DNA of 64,000 nucleotides. Source: Muscardinus avellanarius (Eukaryota > Chordata > Mammalia > Rodentia > Gliridae). Under the pieces are notes generated by a model that saw only the letters and a program-made list of their open reading frames with translations, was not told the origin of the DNA and searched no databases. Every line of letters starts with the position of its first letter. Positions within the stretch are counted from its first letter, which is position 1. Below are positions 49,191 through 60,249 of this stretch, in pieces. Where the stretch lies: NCBI GenBank assembly GCA_963383645.1, contig OY726561.1, positions 31,414,826 to 31,478,825 of the forward strand, written 5' to 3'. The position numbers were made by a program, and so were the translations under genes.

Positions 49191-50071
49191 TCCAGGGGTC
49201 TGGCGTGCTACTCGCAGTTCGGCCGGGACCCAGAGTCCCGCGATCCGGGCCCCAGCTGGCGTGCCCTGTGCTAGACCCCCGCCCAGAACCCAGCGTCTTA
49301 CTGGGCCTTGTTTCTCCAGGGGTCTGGCGTGCTACTCGCAGTTCGGCCTGGGGCCCAGAGTCCCGCGACCCGGGCCCCATCTGGCGTGCCCAGCCCGCGA
49401 CCCCTGCCCAGAACCCAGCGTCTTACTGGGTCTGGTTTCTCCAGGGGTCTGGCGTGCTACGCGCAGTTCGGCAGGGGCCCAGAGTCCCGCGACCCGGGCC
49501 CCATCTGGCTTGCCCAGCCCGCGACCCCCGCCCAGAACCCAGAGTCTTACTGGGTCCGGTTTCTCCAGGGGTCTGGCGTGCTACGCGCAGTTCGGCAGGG
49601 GCCCAGAGTCCCGCGACCCAGGCCCCATTAGGCGTGCCCCGCCCGCGACCCCCGCCCAGAACCCAGCGTCTTACTGGGTCTGGTTTCTCCAGGGGTCTGG
49701 CGTGCTACGCGCAGTTCGGCCCGGGGCCCAGGGTCCCGCGACCCAGGCCCCGGCTTTTGTGCGCCACGTGCAACCGCTGCCCAGAACCCAGCGTCTTACT
49801 GGGCCTGGTTTCTCCAGGGGTCTGGCGTGCTACGCGCAGTTCGGCAGGGGCCCAGAGTCCCGCGACCCAGGCCCCATTAGGCGTGCCCAGCCCGCGACCC
49901 CAGCCCAGAACCCAGCGTCTTACTTGGCCTGGTTTCTCCAGGGGTCTGGCGTGCTATGCGCAGTTCGGTCTGGGGCCCAGAGTCCCGCGACCCGGGCCCC
50001 ATCTGGCGTGCCCAGCCCACGACCCCCGCCCAGAACCCAGCGTCTTACTGGGCCTGGTTTCTCCAGGGGTC
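49191..50071 (-). repeat. Composite element: 5' monomer array, ~7 x 124/125 bp
   Basis: The marker TCCAGGGGTC occurs at 49191, 49315, 49440, 49564, 49688, 49813, 49937 and 50062, so spacings are 124 or 125 bp. Each monomer has about ten CpGs (ACGCGCAGTTCGG, GTCCCGCGACCC). The element's 5' end falls at the end of a monomer. A CpG-rich tandem 5' array recalls the promoter monomers of mouse L1. On the minus strand most monomers carry a four-run G-quadruplex motif (plus strand CCCAGCCCGCGACCCCCGCCC). The 289- and 272-codon plus-strand frames across the array are repeat artefacts. Confidence 0.95.
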
Positions 50072-50085
50072 TAAAGTAACTTTTT
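50072..50085. repeat. Target-site duplication, right copy
   Basis: TAAAGTAACTTTTT directly after the last monomer and followed by AACAC. Identical to 45785-45798. Confidence 0.9.
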
Positions 50086-50127
50086 AACACTAAACATCAG
50101 TTGTGACAATTATAAAAATTATCTTTG

Positions 50128-50245
50128 GAGCCTGAGTGGTGGCACAGGCTTGTAATCCCTGTTTATGAATAAAAATATAAAAATATAGGTCTGAGAGTGT
50201 AGCCCGGAGGTAGAAGGGTTTCCAGGAAGCCCAGTACCACCAATA
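50128..50245 (+). mobile_element. B1-dID SINE (type II), B1 half mostly deleted
   Basis: GAGTGGTGGCACAGGCTTGT then a jump of ~75 bp to AAAAATATAGGTCTGAGAGT and GTAGCCCGGAGGTAGAAGGG, ending AAGCCCAGTACCACC. Internal deletion in the B1 half. Confidence 0.9.
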
Positions 50246-51300
50246 TGTATATATATAATCTCTTTAGAATTGCATCCACAAGATCCTTCTAAAATTATAT
50301 TTTTATGAAATACACAAGGAGTATAAGCATAGAAAAACCTCTGCCAGCTCTAAATAAAAAAAAACAAGTAAATTGCTCAATACAAAAGAAAAAAAATTAG
50401 TGAGTTGTCTTTTAAAGAGAGGGATTGTAAAAAAAAATACTTGATTTGTAGCTACTTTTATAGAAAGCATGACATCCATAAACATTGTATGGAGTGAATG
50501 TTCCACTTAACAAGCATTGGAGAAGTGTTCTATTGCAAGTAAAACACTTTTTGGCAATCTTGGACTATTTAATAAAGAACTTAGAAAACCATTATGCTAT
50601 TTTTAATGTGTTTGTTTTAATGTTCTATTAATACATAATTAAATTATTTCTTTGAACTTAATAATTTTGTTCTAGTTTTAATCAATGACTTCCATACAGT
50701 GATTTCCCTATGAATTTTAGAAAAGTTTTTTTGTTGTTTCAAGATTTTATCTTAGCTACTTGGCTATGTCTTCCTCCACTGACAATCTTCTCTGTCTGTA
50801 TTACTAAGTTATTTTCAATGAACCCTTTTCTATGTGGTTTTACATCCAAGTGAGTGCCAAATGTGTTTTGGTCAGAAATGAATAATTAATTTTCTTTTAA
50901 ACTTCTCTTTGACTAATAAGCTCTCTGGAAATTAACAGTGTCTAATGAACATCAGTATTTCTTAAAAAAAAAACTGTTTAGTCTCTTTTATGTTAACTTA
51001 TTTGAGTGAGAAAATTAACTTTTTCTCTCCTCGTTTCTATTCTCAATTTGTTGGTAAAAATTAATTAGCCATTTTTTGTTCAAAATTAAGAACATGTTTT
51101 TGAGTGCCCTTCTACTTTTAAGTAAGTTGACTAGATTTTCAGTCACACTTGTTAGACATAGAATTCCAGTTTTATTGGGTGATATGATGATTGGGAGGTA
51201 ACATAAGTGAGAAGCAAACATGTAGACTCCACTTAATTGAATTAAATCAGAATAGTTCCTAAGTAAATGGCTTAGAACTACGCGGTTTTTGTTTTTTGCT
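50246..51300. other. Unique AT-rich DNA, no gene seen
   Basis: Nothing recognised. Confidence 0.55.
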
Positions 51301-51508
51301 TTTTTTGTGGTACTGGGGATGGAACCCAGCAGCATTCTGCCTCCAAGTTACACCCTCATCCCTATATTTTATTCTTTATTTTGAAACAGAATCTCACTAA
51401 GCTGTAGAAGACCTCTCTAAGTAGCTAAGGCTGGCCCGAGAACCTTCGATCCTCCTGTCTCAGGTTCCCAAAAACTGGGATTACAAACCTGCTCCACCAT
51501 ACCCAGCT
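51301..51508 (-). mobile_element. B1-dID SINE (type I)
   Basis: Reverse copy: TTTTTGTGGTACTGGGGATG, TCCAAGTTACACCCTCATCC, GAATCTCACTAAGCTGTAGA, CTGCTCCACCATACCCAGCT. Flanks TTAGAACTACGCGG and TCAGAACTGAGCTG may be a decayed target duplication. Confidence 0.93.
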
Positions 51509-53449
51509 CAGAACTGAGCTGTTTTTAAAATAAAAAATTACAAATTTCAGTAAAACTTAGAAAACTATACTTGAGAAAACTATGGAAAATATTAATGTTA
51601 TAGTTAATAATCAGGGAATTATTTTTATTTTGCTTTAAAACATGAAGGAATGACCTTGTGTAGACATCTGCAATACACTCTGAAATGAGAAAAGAGGTTT
51701 TCCCATGAGCTGTTTATACCTTTTCTGTTTTAGCAACTGGATCCAGGTTTGAATCCAACAAGCTCCCTCAGTAAGGGGTATTGGCAGTATTCATTGGGAA
51801 AAAAATGAGATGAGGTCTTTGCTCTCAAAGGTAACTTTTCAAAGGATATGGAAACGTAGACTTAGCTTCAGCTCACACATGGATTGATGGCTTCTGTGTT
51901 TAAAAGTAGCATTATTTAAAATTTGTTTGAACCCACTGAGTAAGAAGAAAACTTTTGAAATGAGATAAAACTGAAAAGGAAGGGAGAACAAATTCCATTT
52001 TGACAGAAGAAATCCTGTGTTCAACATATAACACAGAACGTCAACCAGAACATCCATTTGTGAAATGTCAGTTGTCCAGCTAATGCTCCGCTTTCAGCTA
52101 ATGGTCTCCTTTCAGAAATATTTACAGAATACAACAGGGGAGAGCTAGACAGTTCATGGTTTGGGACACTCATAACTCAAGAGTTTATAGAGAAGAGTTT
52201 CTGCTAGACTCAACACATTGAAGTTTTATAAAAGTAGCATTAGAATTAGGTAGGATATAAATAGACTCTAAAATACTACACAATTTTATTTCAAATGGTA
52301 CTGACTTTAGAAACTTCTTAATAAGTGTTTTTATTGCAATAAACCAGAATCTGAAATGAAATAGGGAGATTTATGGCTCTTTTAAAGAGTCTATTAACTG
52401 CTCAAGACTTTAGTCTATTATTTCTTTTAATGCCCACCAAGTACGTGCTGGGCAAAGAAATGAGAGGGGAACTCTTCATCCTGTGAACCTTAATTTGCAA
52501 CAGGTGACTTCAAGCACATAAACACTATTTCTTTCATTTTGATAACAGCCTAGAAACATTTTAAGCTTTTGATCTATGTATTCCAAATGATGGAATTTAA
52601 TGTCACTTTTTATTGCACAATGACTAAGGATTAAATAGATTTTCCAAACTATAATTAGACACAGAAAAAGAGGTGGTCTCTTTTCTCTTCCAGCTAGAAC
52701 ATGATTAGAGACCCAGACCCAGATTAAGAAGTCTTCCCACAAGATCTTACTTGAATCTCTGACAATGCACTTGCTGAAATTCTAAGAAAGAAGTTATTCA
52801 TCTACCGGGTAGCTTGCACTGTGCTTTCAGTTTAAATACACCACCACCACCTTCACCTCTACTACCACCAAAAACAAAACAAAAAGACCCTCTGTGCCCA
52901 TCACTAAAGTACTCATTTAATGAAGATTGGTTCAGTGGTCAACCTCAGAATTGTAGGAGATGGAAAAATTGTCTTAAAGGCTGACTTTTTATTCAGCTGT
53001 TAGATCAGTAGCACAGACAGTCTAGTGCATGGCAGCTCCTACAACATTTACTCCGGTTCCCATTGTATCACTTAAACTGAATTGCCTTTGAACCAGAATC
53101 CTGGTCTGTGATCTGTAACATGAGGATGTTAAATTTGTGTCATGTGGAAAGTATCTGACACTGTGTTGTGCATTGTAATAAACTGAAGATTAGAGCCATG
53201 AGAATCAAGAAAACCAAAATCTATAATTATTTGCATTTGTGGGAATTGTTCTAAGAATGGTTTGCCATTTTAATCCAATTTTCTTTTTTTATGGTCCTTA
53301 ACAAAAGAGTATATTCAGGGAGGGCTTCAATCCACAGTTACTTTTATTCTTTTTATTGGAGAATATGAAAAAGACCTATAGCTTACCTCAAAAGTAAATC
53401 TTATACAACATTCAACAAAAGAGATGTAGATGCATAAAATAAATTTTTG
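51509..53449. other. 1.9 kb of unique DNA, no gene seen
   Basis: A short (CCA)n scrap near 52842 is the only repeat. Minus frames of up to 88 codons show nothing recognisable. Confidence 0.55.
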
Positions 53450-53666
53450 TCAAGTTCTGTGGTGGCGCACACTTGTAATCCCAGTGCTTGGGAGGCTGAG
53501 ACAGGAGGATCGCACAGCTTCGAAGCCAGCCTCAGCTACTTAGTGAGGCTCTCAGAAACTCAGTGAGACCCTGTTTCCAGATAAAGTATGTAATAGGTCT
53601 GTGAGTATAGCCTGGAAGTAGAAAGCCCCTGGGTTCCACCATTAGTACCACAAAAAAAAAAAAAAA
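53450..53666 (+). mobile_element. B1-dID SINE, intermediate form
   Basis: Forward copy TGTGGTGGCGCACACTTGTA, TTCGAAGCCAGCCTCAGCTA, GACCCTGTTTCCAGATAAAG, GGTCTGTGAGTATAGCCTGG, GTTCCACCATTAGTACCACA plus an A tail. Confidence 0.93.
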
Positions 53667-54127
53667 GAGGTTTAAGATTGGCTTTGGCTGCTACACAACT
53701 ACATATTAACTTTTGAAAGCTTCATTTTAAAATATTTTACTGGAATTCTATTTTTTATAGAAGGCTTATTTATAAGTGATACTTTAATGATAGAATGTCT
53801 TATTTGGGCTAAGCATTTTTCATGTTATTTTATTCAGTTTATATCACAGGTTTGCATATGAAATTACCATTAATAAATGGTTTATTTTATTGGGATCTGT
53901 TTATTATCAAAATAGATGCAGCAATGGTACATTCATTCAGGAGATTCTGCTTTAAATGTTCTTTCAGAATTTCTTTGAAACTGCCATTAAACCACTTGAT
54001 TAACTACTAGAAAAGTGACATAATTGCTTGTATGAATACTTGAGCTTTATTTGAAAGAGAAGGAATAAGGTATATTTCAATTTACTCACTTATCTTTTAA
54101 AATATAACAATTTCTTTTTCTTTATAG
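53667..54127. other. Unique DNA upstream of the candidate exon
   Basis: No repeat recognised. It ends with a pyrimidine tract (TTTCTTTTTCTTTATAG) and a branch-point-like TACTCAC at ~54083. Confidence 0.5.
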
Positions 54128-54248
54128 GCAATATTCAAAATATCACTTGTCTATAAAAATCAAAGTCTTTCCTTAGAAATTGGAGGTATTCTGCACAGGG
54201 TTTATTCAGAAAAATATACCAGAGATGCTGTAGAAAATCACCCTTTAG
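54128..54248 (+). CDS. Candidate internal coding exon, gene not recognised
   Basis: 121 bp bounded by a strong acceptor (pyrimidine tract TTTCTTTTTCTTTATAG, AG at 54126-54127) and a consensus-type donor AG|GTGAGT at 54249. A branch-point-like TACTCAC lies ~40 bp upstream. The frame starting at 54128 is open for all 40 codons (phase 0 in, phase 1 out); the other two forward frames contain stops. The peptide begins AIFKISLVYKNQSLSLEIGG and continues with a mixed, soluble-looking composition (HRVYSEKYTRD). I cannot match it to any family. Neighbouring exons are not seen within the window, which fits a gene with very long introns. It could be a non-coding exon or chance: a 40-codon open frame in AT-rich DNA is not rare by itself. 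Confidence 0.4.
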
Positions 54249-55355
54249 GTGAGTCTAGATTAAGGTTACATACATCAAGAGAACAAATGCCACCTACTAT
54301 CCTACAGTAAGAAAGAAAATTAACAAATGAGTAAATTATCCCTTCTGTATACTTCAGACACCAAGCAAATTGGTTGTTTACCTAGCAGCTTGGACCATGT
54401 CTAGAGGCCACAAATGACTATTAAAAATGAAACAGTTGAACCATCATGTGTAATGTGTTTTCCTCTCTGACTTCCATGGCTGAGCTTAGATGTTGTGTGA
54501 GCTTAAAACTGTCTATGGGGAACCTTGGAACTGCTTAATGGCATGGCCAGTGGCAAGCGCTGCCCCACATTAACTGACCATAGCAAATCCTTCTGAGTTA
54601 CTAACATCTTCCAGTTGTGAAGTGTGTCAACCTTCATGAAAATGTACCAACACCACATTGAGGTTTGTTTCGAGGATGCTGTGCATTAAGATCACTGCCA
54701 CACATTTAGGTCAATACTTTCCACTTTCTGTATGCAGTTTTGCTTAGAAAGTGGGTTTGAAACCACCAAACTGTGTTGCTGTGAAGGTGATGTTTGATAT
54801 AACTTTTGTACCCACATGGAAAAAAATTGTAGAAGAGCAAAATACAGAAGTATAAGTATTTTGTTTTCACTTTTAACACTAAATATTTTACAAAGATTGT
54901 GTCCAATATATTTTATAATAAAGAGTTTGAATAAACTCCCACTACTGATCTAATAAGAGTTGTGTATGGTACAAACATGAGTATTACATATTTGCCTCTT
55001 GGATTATCAGCAAAGTTGGGTGCTTTATGTAAGTGACTAAATAAATTAATTTTTATAAAAATTAAATATCAATCTTTACCTTTAGGTAAAGATTTTGATA
55101 TTATTTTCTGAAACCCATAAATTTACTCTAAAGGAGATAAAAAAAACACTGTAACTGACAATCAAAGGGATCAATAGAATCAAAAGGAAAATCTTTTGAA
55201 ATAGTTTTACAGTTTAAGACTTACTTTATCACAAATAAGCATTTGAAGGTAACAAGACATCATTTTAATTATTTCCAAATAATTTCAAAATAAAAATATA
55301 TAATTGCTATTAATAGAAAAGTTAGATTATTTATCTCTAATACATATATACATAT

Positions 55356-55356
<1 letters not shown>
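54249..55356. other. Unique AT-rich DNA, no gene seen
   Basis: Nothing recognised downstream of the candidate exon. Confidence 0.5.

Positions 55357-55402
<46 letters not shown>
55357..55402. repeat. (TA)n microsatellite
   Basis: About 21 TA units, within a wider TA-rich patch from 55340. Confidence 0.95.
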
Positions 55403-55409
<7 letters not shown>

Positions 55410-56630
55410 TTCGTTCCTGATCTTCAAGACTTAAGTTTCAACTGATGTTAAGCATAATATTGATCAGGTGAGATTATCCTATTGTAATCCTGGCCTTTCA
55501 TTTTATCAACATTTTATAACCTGTCCAAAGTGGATGGTGCTTTTCTAAAGAAATTAGTGAATGAATGGACAATATTCATAAATGTCTACAACAGAAAGAA
55601 TTACATTTATAACAACTTTATATAAAAACTGAGAAATATCTCTCTTAAAGGATTTTATGACATCTAATTGTCAACAGAAAACAGGTGCAAGCTTAAGAGT
55701 TATGTAAGAACAGCCATTGCTTCTATTTAGTTTAGCCTTATAAGGAGCATATGTAACACCAGTTTAGCTAAGAAAGAAGAATTGCTACCACCTGATGAAT
55801 TTATGCTTACGTCAGTTTAAATCTAGGGAATTAGGAAAACATTGTAAATTTTCCTCCTTTTGTCAATATTTTGATATGTCCCCCAAATAACTGTAACCAC
55901 TGTTCTCCAGTTGAAAGATAGACAACAATTTTATGAATTTTCTTCTTGGAACAATCTACTCAATAAAACCTATGATGAATGGGCTTGAAAATCTTAGTAT
56001 CTCAAGCTTGAAGGTCATTAAATTAAGAAAGCCTCTCTGTCATTATGAATAGTCACAGTGCATTAGAGCTAGAGGTCTGAAGAGCTCTAATCATTTCAGG
56101 AAGTATTATGAGCACACACCTTGGAGGATTTGATTTGTGAGTGATGTTATTTCACAGAGAGATGTATGAAGCATTTCCAGTTACTGTAAGAGAAATGTAG
56201 GTTGGGAGAATGCACCCTCAGTACAAAGTCAAATACAAAGGGCTTTACTCACCTGAAAACTGAAAACCACTGCCCAGAACATTTTTAGTCACTGTTATTA
56301 AAAACATTTTATTGGCTGTTTCCATGGACGTGCATCCTTTTAAATGACACAAAATACAATACTCGATAAAGATACATTCGACAAAGCGTGAACAAATTTT
56401 CCAGGTTTTGATTCTTTTGCTTCATTACATTACCTGTCATTCCATTAGATCTTTTGATGTTTTGTTTCTATCACTTGCAAATTTCTAAGTGTCACACACA
56501 CAATATTTTACTGTGTTCCTGTTTTTCTAATTTTAGTGATATAACATTGAGGTGGATTTATTTTATATAGTTTTTTGGCTTTGCTTATAACTTACTACAT
56601 ATACATATAGCAACAAATGTGTGCTTTATT
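55403..56630. other. Unique DNA, no gene seen
   Basis: A minus-strand donor-like CTCACCTG at 56251 has no convincing exon. Confidence 0.55.
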
Positions 56631-56838
56631 ATGATTTTTTGTTAGTACTGGAGATTGAACCTAGAGGCATTCTACCTCTTGGCTACATCCCCATCTCTAT
56701 TTTATTTTTATTTTGAAACAGAGTCTTCCTAGATTTAATAAGAGTCTCACTGCTTGCTGAGGGTCACCTCAAACCTGTTATCTTCCTGTCTCAGTCTTTC
56801 AGGTACTGGGATTACAGGCATGCACTACCGTACCTGGC
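56631..56838 (-). mobile_element. B1-dID SINE
   Basis: Reverse copy: TTTTGTTAGTACTGGAGATT, TGGCTACATCCCCATCTCTA, AACAGAGTCTTCCTAGATTT, GTACTGGGATTACAGGCATG. Diverged. Confidence 0.9.
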
Positions 56839-57096
56839 AAGTGTTTGCTTTAAATTTAACAGGAAAATACTAGTTCATTGTTAACATAGATAACCTGACA
56901 TAAAGAAAAAATTATTTGAATATAAAGGCCTTTTTCAATTGTTCAGAAATCACAATGATATTTGTATTTTATTACATCTATTTTAGTTTTAACTCCTTTA
57001 ATTTTTCAAATTCTAAATGACCTTTACTATTTTTCTTTTCTAAATTTATTGCATGATGATTAATAGCCATATATTTTATTTTATTCTATTTTATTT

Positions 57097-57135
57097 TTAT
57101 TTTTTGGTGGTACTGGGGTCCCTGGAAGCCCTTCT

Positions 57136-57136
<1 letters not shown>
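57097..57136 (-). mobile_element. 5'-truncated B1-dID SINE (type II)
   Basis: Only the end of the ID half remains: TTTTTTGGTGGTACTGGGGT, CCCTGGAAGCCCTTCT, then a CT microsatellite takes over. Confidence 0.85.
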
Positions 57137-57198
<62 letters not shown>

Positions 57199-57202
57199 CC
57201 CT
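57137..57202. repeat. (CT)n microsatellite
   Basis: About 65 bp of CT repeat with one CC interruption; it meets the truncated SINE inside the SINE's CCCTTCT. Confidence 0.96.
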
Positions 57203-57204
57203 CT

Positions 57205-57425
57205 TCTGGCCTCCATTATGTAGATATGAGAGTGAATGAGAGTGAATCCCTGCACTCTTCCACTCTCTACTTCCCACCACCCTGACCTAAGCTTGACAGA
57301 CCAGGCCTCAGATAAACCAAACCTGTAAATCTCCAAAAGCTGTGAACCAATAAATCTTCATTTCCCTAAGATGTGTGGTCAGTTGTTTCAGATAATGGCA
57401 GTGAAAATGTTGACTGAAACATCAG
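57205..57425 (+). mobile_element. MaLR-type LTR relic (ERVL class)
   Basis: 3' part of a MaLR-like LTR: CTAAGCTTGACAGACCAGGC, AAAAGCTGTGAACCAATAAA (polyadenylation region) and TTTCAGATAATGGCAGTGAA. Family assignment from memory of consensus. Confidence 0.55.
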
Positions 57426-57434
57426 ATGTTTAGA

Positions 57435-57840
57435 TTGTGAGAGGACAGACCTAGTTGTGGTTATTGAATGCCCCATAAATAGCTCATTTATTAGTATTCA
57501 GGGTTTATGTGGTTAAATCATGAGAGTTGTAATTGATTTATCTGGGTGTTGACCCAAGATGGCAAGATGTGACTGGAAAAGGTGGTTCTCTGAAACTGCA
57601 GCCTAGGGGCTAGACATGGTTCTTCCTCCCTTGTTTGCTTGCTGGCTCATAGCCTCTATGATGTGAGGAGGGCAGCCCATGTCCTCTCCCTCTATCAGCT
57701 TCCCAACACCATGTCCTGAGGTACCATCCATCACATTGACTCAATCATGAACAATTAAATCTTCCTTCTTCTAAGTCACATGGTCAAGTCTTTTAGATCA
57801 TAAATATGAAAATGCTGATGAATACAGACCTCATAAATGA
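57435..57840 (+). mobile_element. Second LTR-like relic
   Basis: Shows a body and a tail of the same kind: GTTTATGTGGTTAAATCATG, GATGTGAGGAGGGCAGCCCA, CATGAACAATTAAATCTTCC, AGTCTTTTAGATCATAAATA. Probably another MaLR-type LTR. Confidence 0.5.
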
Positions 57841-57847
57841 AACTAGT

Positions 57848-58045
57848 TCTCATATAAAAGAGACATTAAGAGAATTCCCTTGTCCCTTCACTCATGTAAG
57901 GTCATTTCTAAACCAGGATGTGGGAACTCATTTGACACAGAAGTTTGGACTTCACAGCCTCCAAAACTGTGGGAAATAATTTTCTGCTGCTAATAACTTC
58001 CCAGTCTATGGCACTATATAATAGCAGCCCCAATGGACTTACTGA
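57848..58045 (+). mobile_element. MLT1/MST-type LTR 3' part
   Basis: CACAGCCTCCAAAACTGTGG, GAAATAATTTTCTGCTGCTA, CCAGTCTATGGCACTATATA, AGCAGCCCCAATGGACTTAC match the typical end of MaLR LTRs. Long dead. Confidence 0.65.
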
Positions 58046-58284
58046 ACATTCCACAGATAATTTGGTTTGGTAGAGTTAATAGAGAAAAATGATGTTTGCT
58101 ATTCATTGAATATCTATGTTGTGTCCCAAAGTCTGAGAGTCTTCTGTCTCAAGAATATGGACTTTTAGAGGCATTTATTCTAGATAAAGATATACAATAA
58201 GAGATAAAATGGATCTTATTTTGTATAGGTCTTACAAAATTTATCAGTTTGGCTTGTGCAGGAACAAAAAAGAGCTTGATACTT

Positions 58285-58715
58285 ATTTTTACACTTATAT
58301 TAGTGCATTGTAATTAAACATTGAAATGGTGTTTGAAGTGATGCAAACATTTATGCACAAACCACTTGGTGTATTTATTTCCCCCATGCCACCTCTTACC
58401 TCCTTGTAACATGTTAGTGAGCTCATAGGTGATACTTGAATTTAAGGACATAGCATTTTGTGGACTGTTTTCTTATTCCATCCTCTTTTTCAAACCCACC
58501 TCATCTTCCTTTTCCAATTGCTTTCCACCATTATATTTGTCTCTCTTCTCCTTTATGTGGGGCCTCTTTTCTTTCCTGTTTTCATTTTATCTTCCACATA
58601 TGAGAGAACACATATGACCCTTACTTTTTAAAACAGACTGATCTCACTTAGCACAGTATTCTGTAGTTTCATCCATTTTCCGAGCAGAATGCTTAATTTC
58701 AATATTTTTTGTACA
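58285..58715 (-). mobile_element. L1 3' end with part of ORF2
   Basis: Reverse: ATATTAGTGCATTGTAATTA (tail), C/T-rich 3' UTR, then CTTCCACATATGAGAGAACA, CACTTAGCACAGTATTCTGT, TTCATCCATTTTCC, the antisense of the end of L1 ORF2. Broken and 5' truncated. Confidence 0.82.
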
Positions 58716-60249
58716 AGGCTATAGACTGTATATCATAAGAATAACATGTGTATTAAGAGTGAAAACTCATCATTCAGGTAAGAAGATGTGTTTAGGAATA
58801 ATTTAACTTTCTAATATAAATCCAGATTTAAGACACTAGTGATTCACATTTTTATTTTTGCAAAGCCTGCCACTGAACCTAGGTAACATTTAAAGCATTG
58901 GAATTTATAATTCTCATGATTAAGGATATTCGATTATTCTCTAGTTTTCCTAGCTTAATAATCAAATTCTGAAAATGTGGCAGTTGGTTACTAACTTCAT
59001 TTATTCCATGTCATGAAATATTCAATATGATAATTTGACAAAATTTTAGTACTTTCAAAACTCTGGTCAAAATCTCAAAATAGTTTGCATCTCTCAAGGT
59101 GAGTCAAAGCACATATTTGGAGTTAGCCAGAAGAATTTATAGCTCTTATATTTAACACAAAGTAACAATTAAGCTGGGTTTTTAAAGTTTACTTGCTATT
59201 TAAAATAAAAATATAAAGTATCTCTAATATTTTATCAGTAAATTAAAAAATTTTATAACTATTTTACAAAGTTTCCTCATTTCTACATAAAGTATTTCTT
59301 TTAACTTTTGAAGTATTCATATTTTATACATTGCCTGAACTTCTGTGATAAGAGAAATACACACATTTCAATTTGGCTTTCATCTACTGTTTCTCATTAA
59401 TTACAAAGTAGCCTATTCGTGATGAGTCTTCTGACTCTCCAATTTTATTACCTCTATAATATAATGCACAGAACTGTCATTATGATATATTTCTAGGAAG
59501 AAATGGTTTCTAATTTGCTAAGTTCTTCAACTATACCATGCTTTCCCATATCAAATTGCTTCCTACATTATTTACTCATTTATTTTGTTTTATTTTTACC
59601 AACCTAATTTTGTTGTGCTTTTCATCTTTAAACTTCAAAGCTCCATTTCTGCATCAGATATGATGGTCTACAGTTGGTTGCTGATATAAACTTCAAATGT
59701 AAAACTTCAGTTTAAAAAAAATTGCAGCTGAGGTTTATCATTCCTGAAAATGTACAGCTGTTTCTATCACATTTATTCTTTTTGTTGTGCGGATCATAAG
59801 TCTGAATGCTCTAAGCCGGCTGTTTTCATTTCAATCATGCTAACAATCAAGGAAAATCAGGCTTTGATCTTTGGGAAGACAACTGGGGACCCCCTGTGTT
59901 TTACAATTGGCTTTCGAGGTTATTTTATAAGAAACTGTGATTGTGTGCCAGAATGTGTTTAATATTCACTACCAAAGGATTGAGAAGAGGTAGGAAGTCA
60001 TTCCTCTGTCAGCCATGAAGAAATCAAGTTTAAGTGATTTGAGGAGTAAACACTTAGGGGAGACTTGTGTGATTTTGAATAAAATAGGTCTCTGCGTTCC
60101 TAATGTTTCTGCATTGTTCCATAGGAAATTGAAGGCAGGAAGAATGAGCCAACGTGAAGTAGGGAACAGAGTGAATGGGACAAGGGGAAATAGAGTTGGA
60201 GACCTTGTCATAGGACTGGCCACAGATCATTCTGGAGAGGAATCTTAGA
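58716..60249. other. Unique AT-rich DNA, no gene seen
   Basis: A donor-like AAG|GTGAGT at 59098 lacks a good acceptor upstream. Frames of 70-84 codons near 59750-60250 have no supporting features. Confidence 0.5.

Larger units (their letters stand above)
45794..50071 (-). mobile_element. SVA-like composite retroelement, ~4.3 kb
   Basis: A single GC- and CpG-rich insertion in otherwise AT-rich DNA. Minus-strand order: seven 124/125-bp monomers (49191-50071); single-copy linker (~48690-49190); VNTR of 50-bp units (~46200-48690); L1-type 3' module (45812-46190); poly(A). It is bounded by a perfect 14-bp target duplication. There is no ORF1 or ORF2, so it must have been mobilised in trans, presumably by L1, whose endonuclease site and 3' tail it shows. 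The module order recalls hominoid SVA and gibbon LAVA elements, but I recognise neither Alu, SINE-R nor CCCTCT-hexamer parts. Alternatives: an L1 whose coding region was lost and replaced by a tandem array, or several insertions that happen to abut. One duplication at the outer ends argues for one insertion. Confidence 0.8.

Noticed and set aside
49205..50079. Overlapping plus-strand open frames of 289 and 272 codons
   Set aside because: They run through the 124/125-bp monomer array in two frames at once. Because the monomer lacks stops and its length is not a multiple of three, each frame cycles through all frames. No start context, no known domain; the frames are by-products of GC-rich repeats.
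57097..57336. Arg/Glu-repeat minus frames
   Set aside because: Translation of the (CT)n microsatellite.
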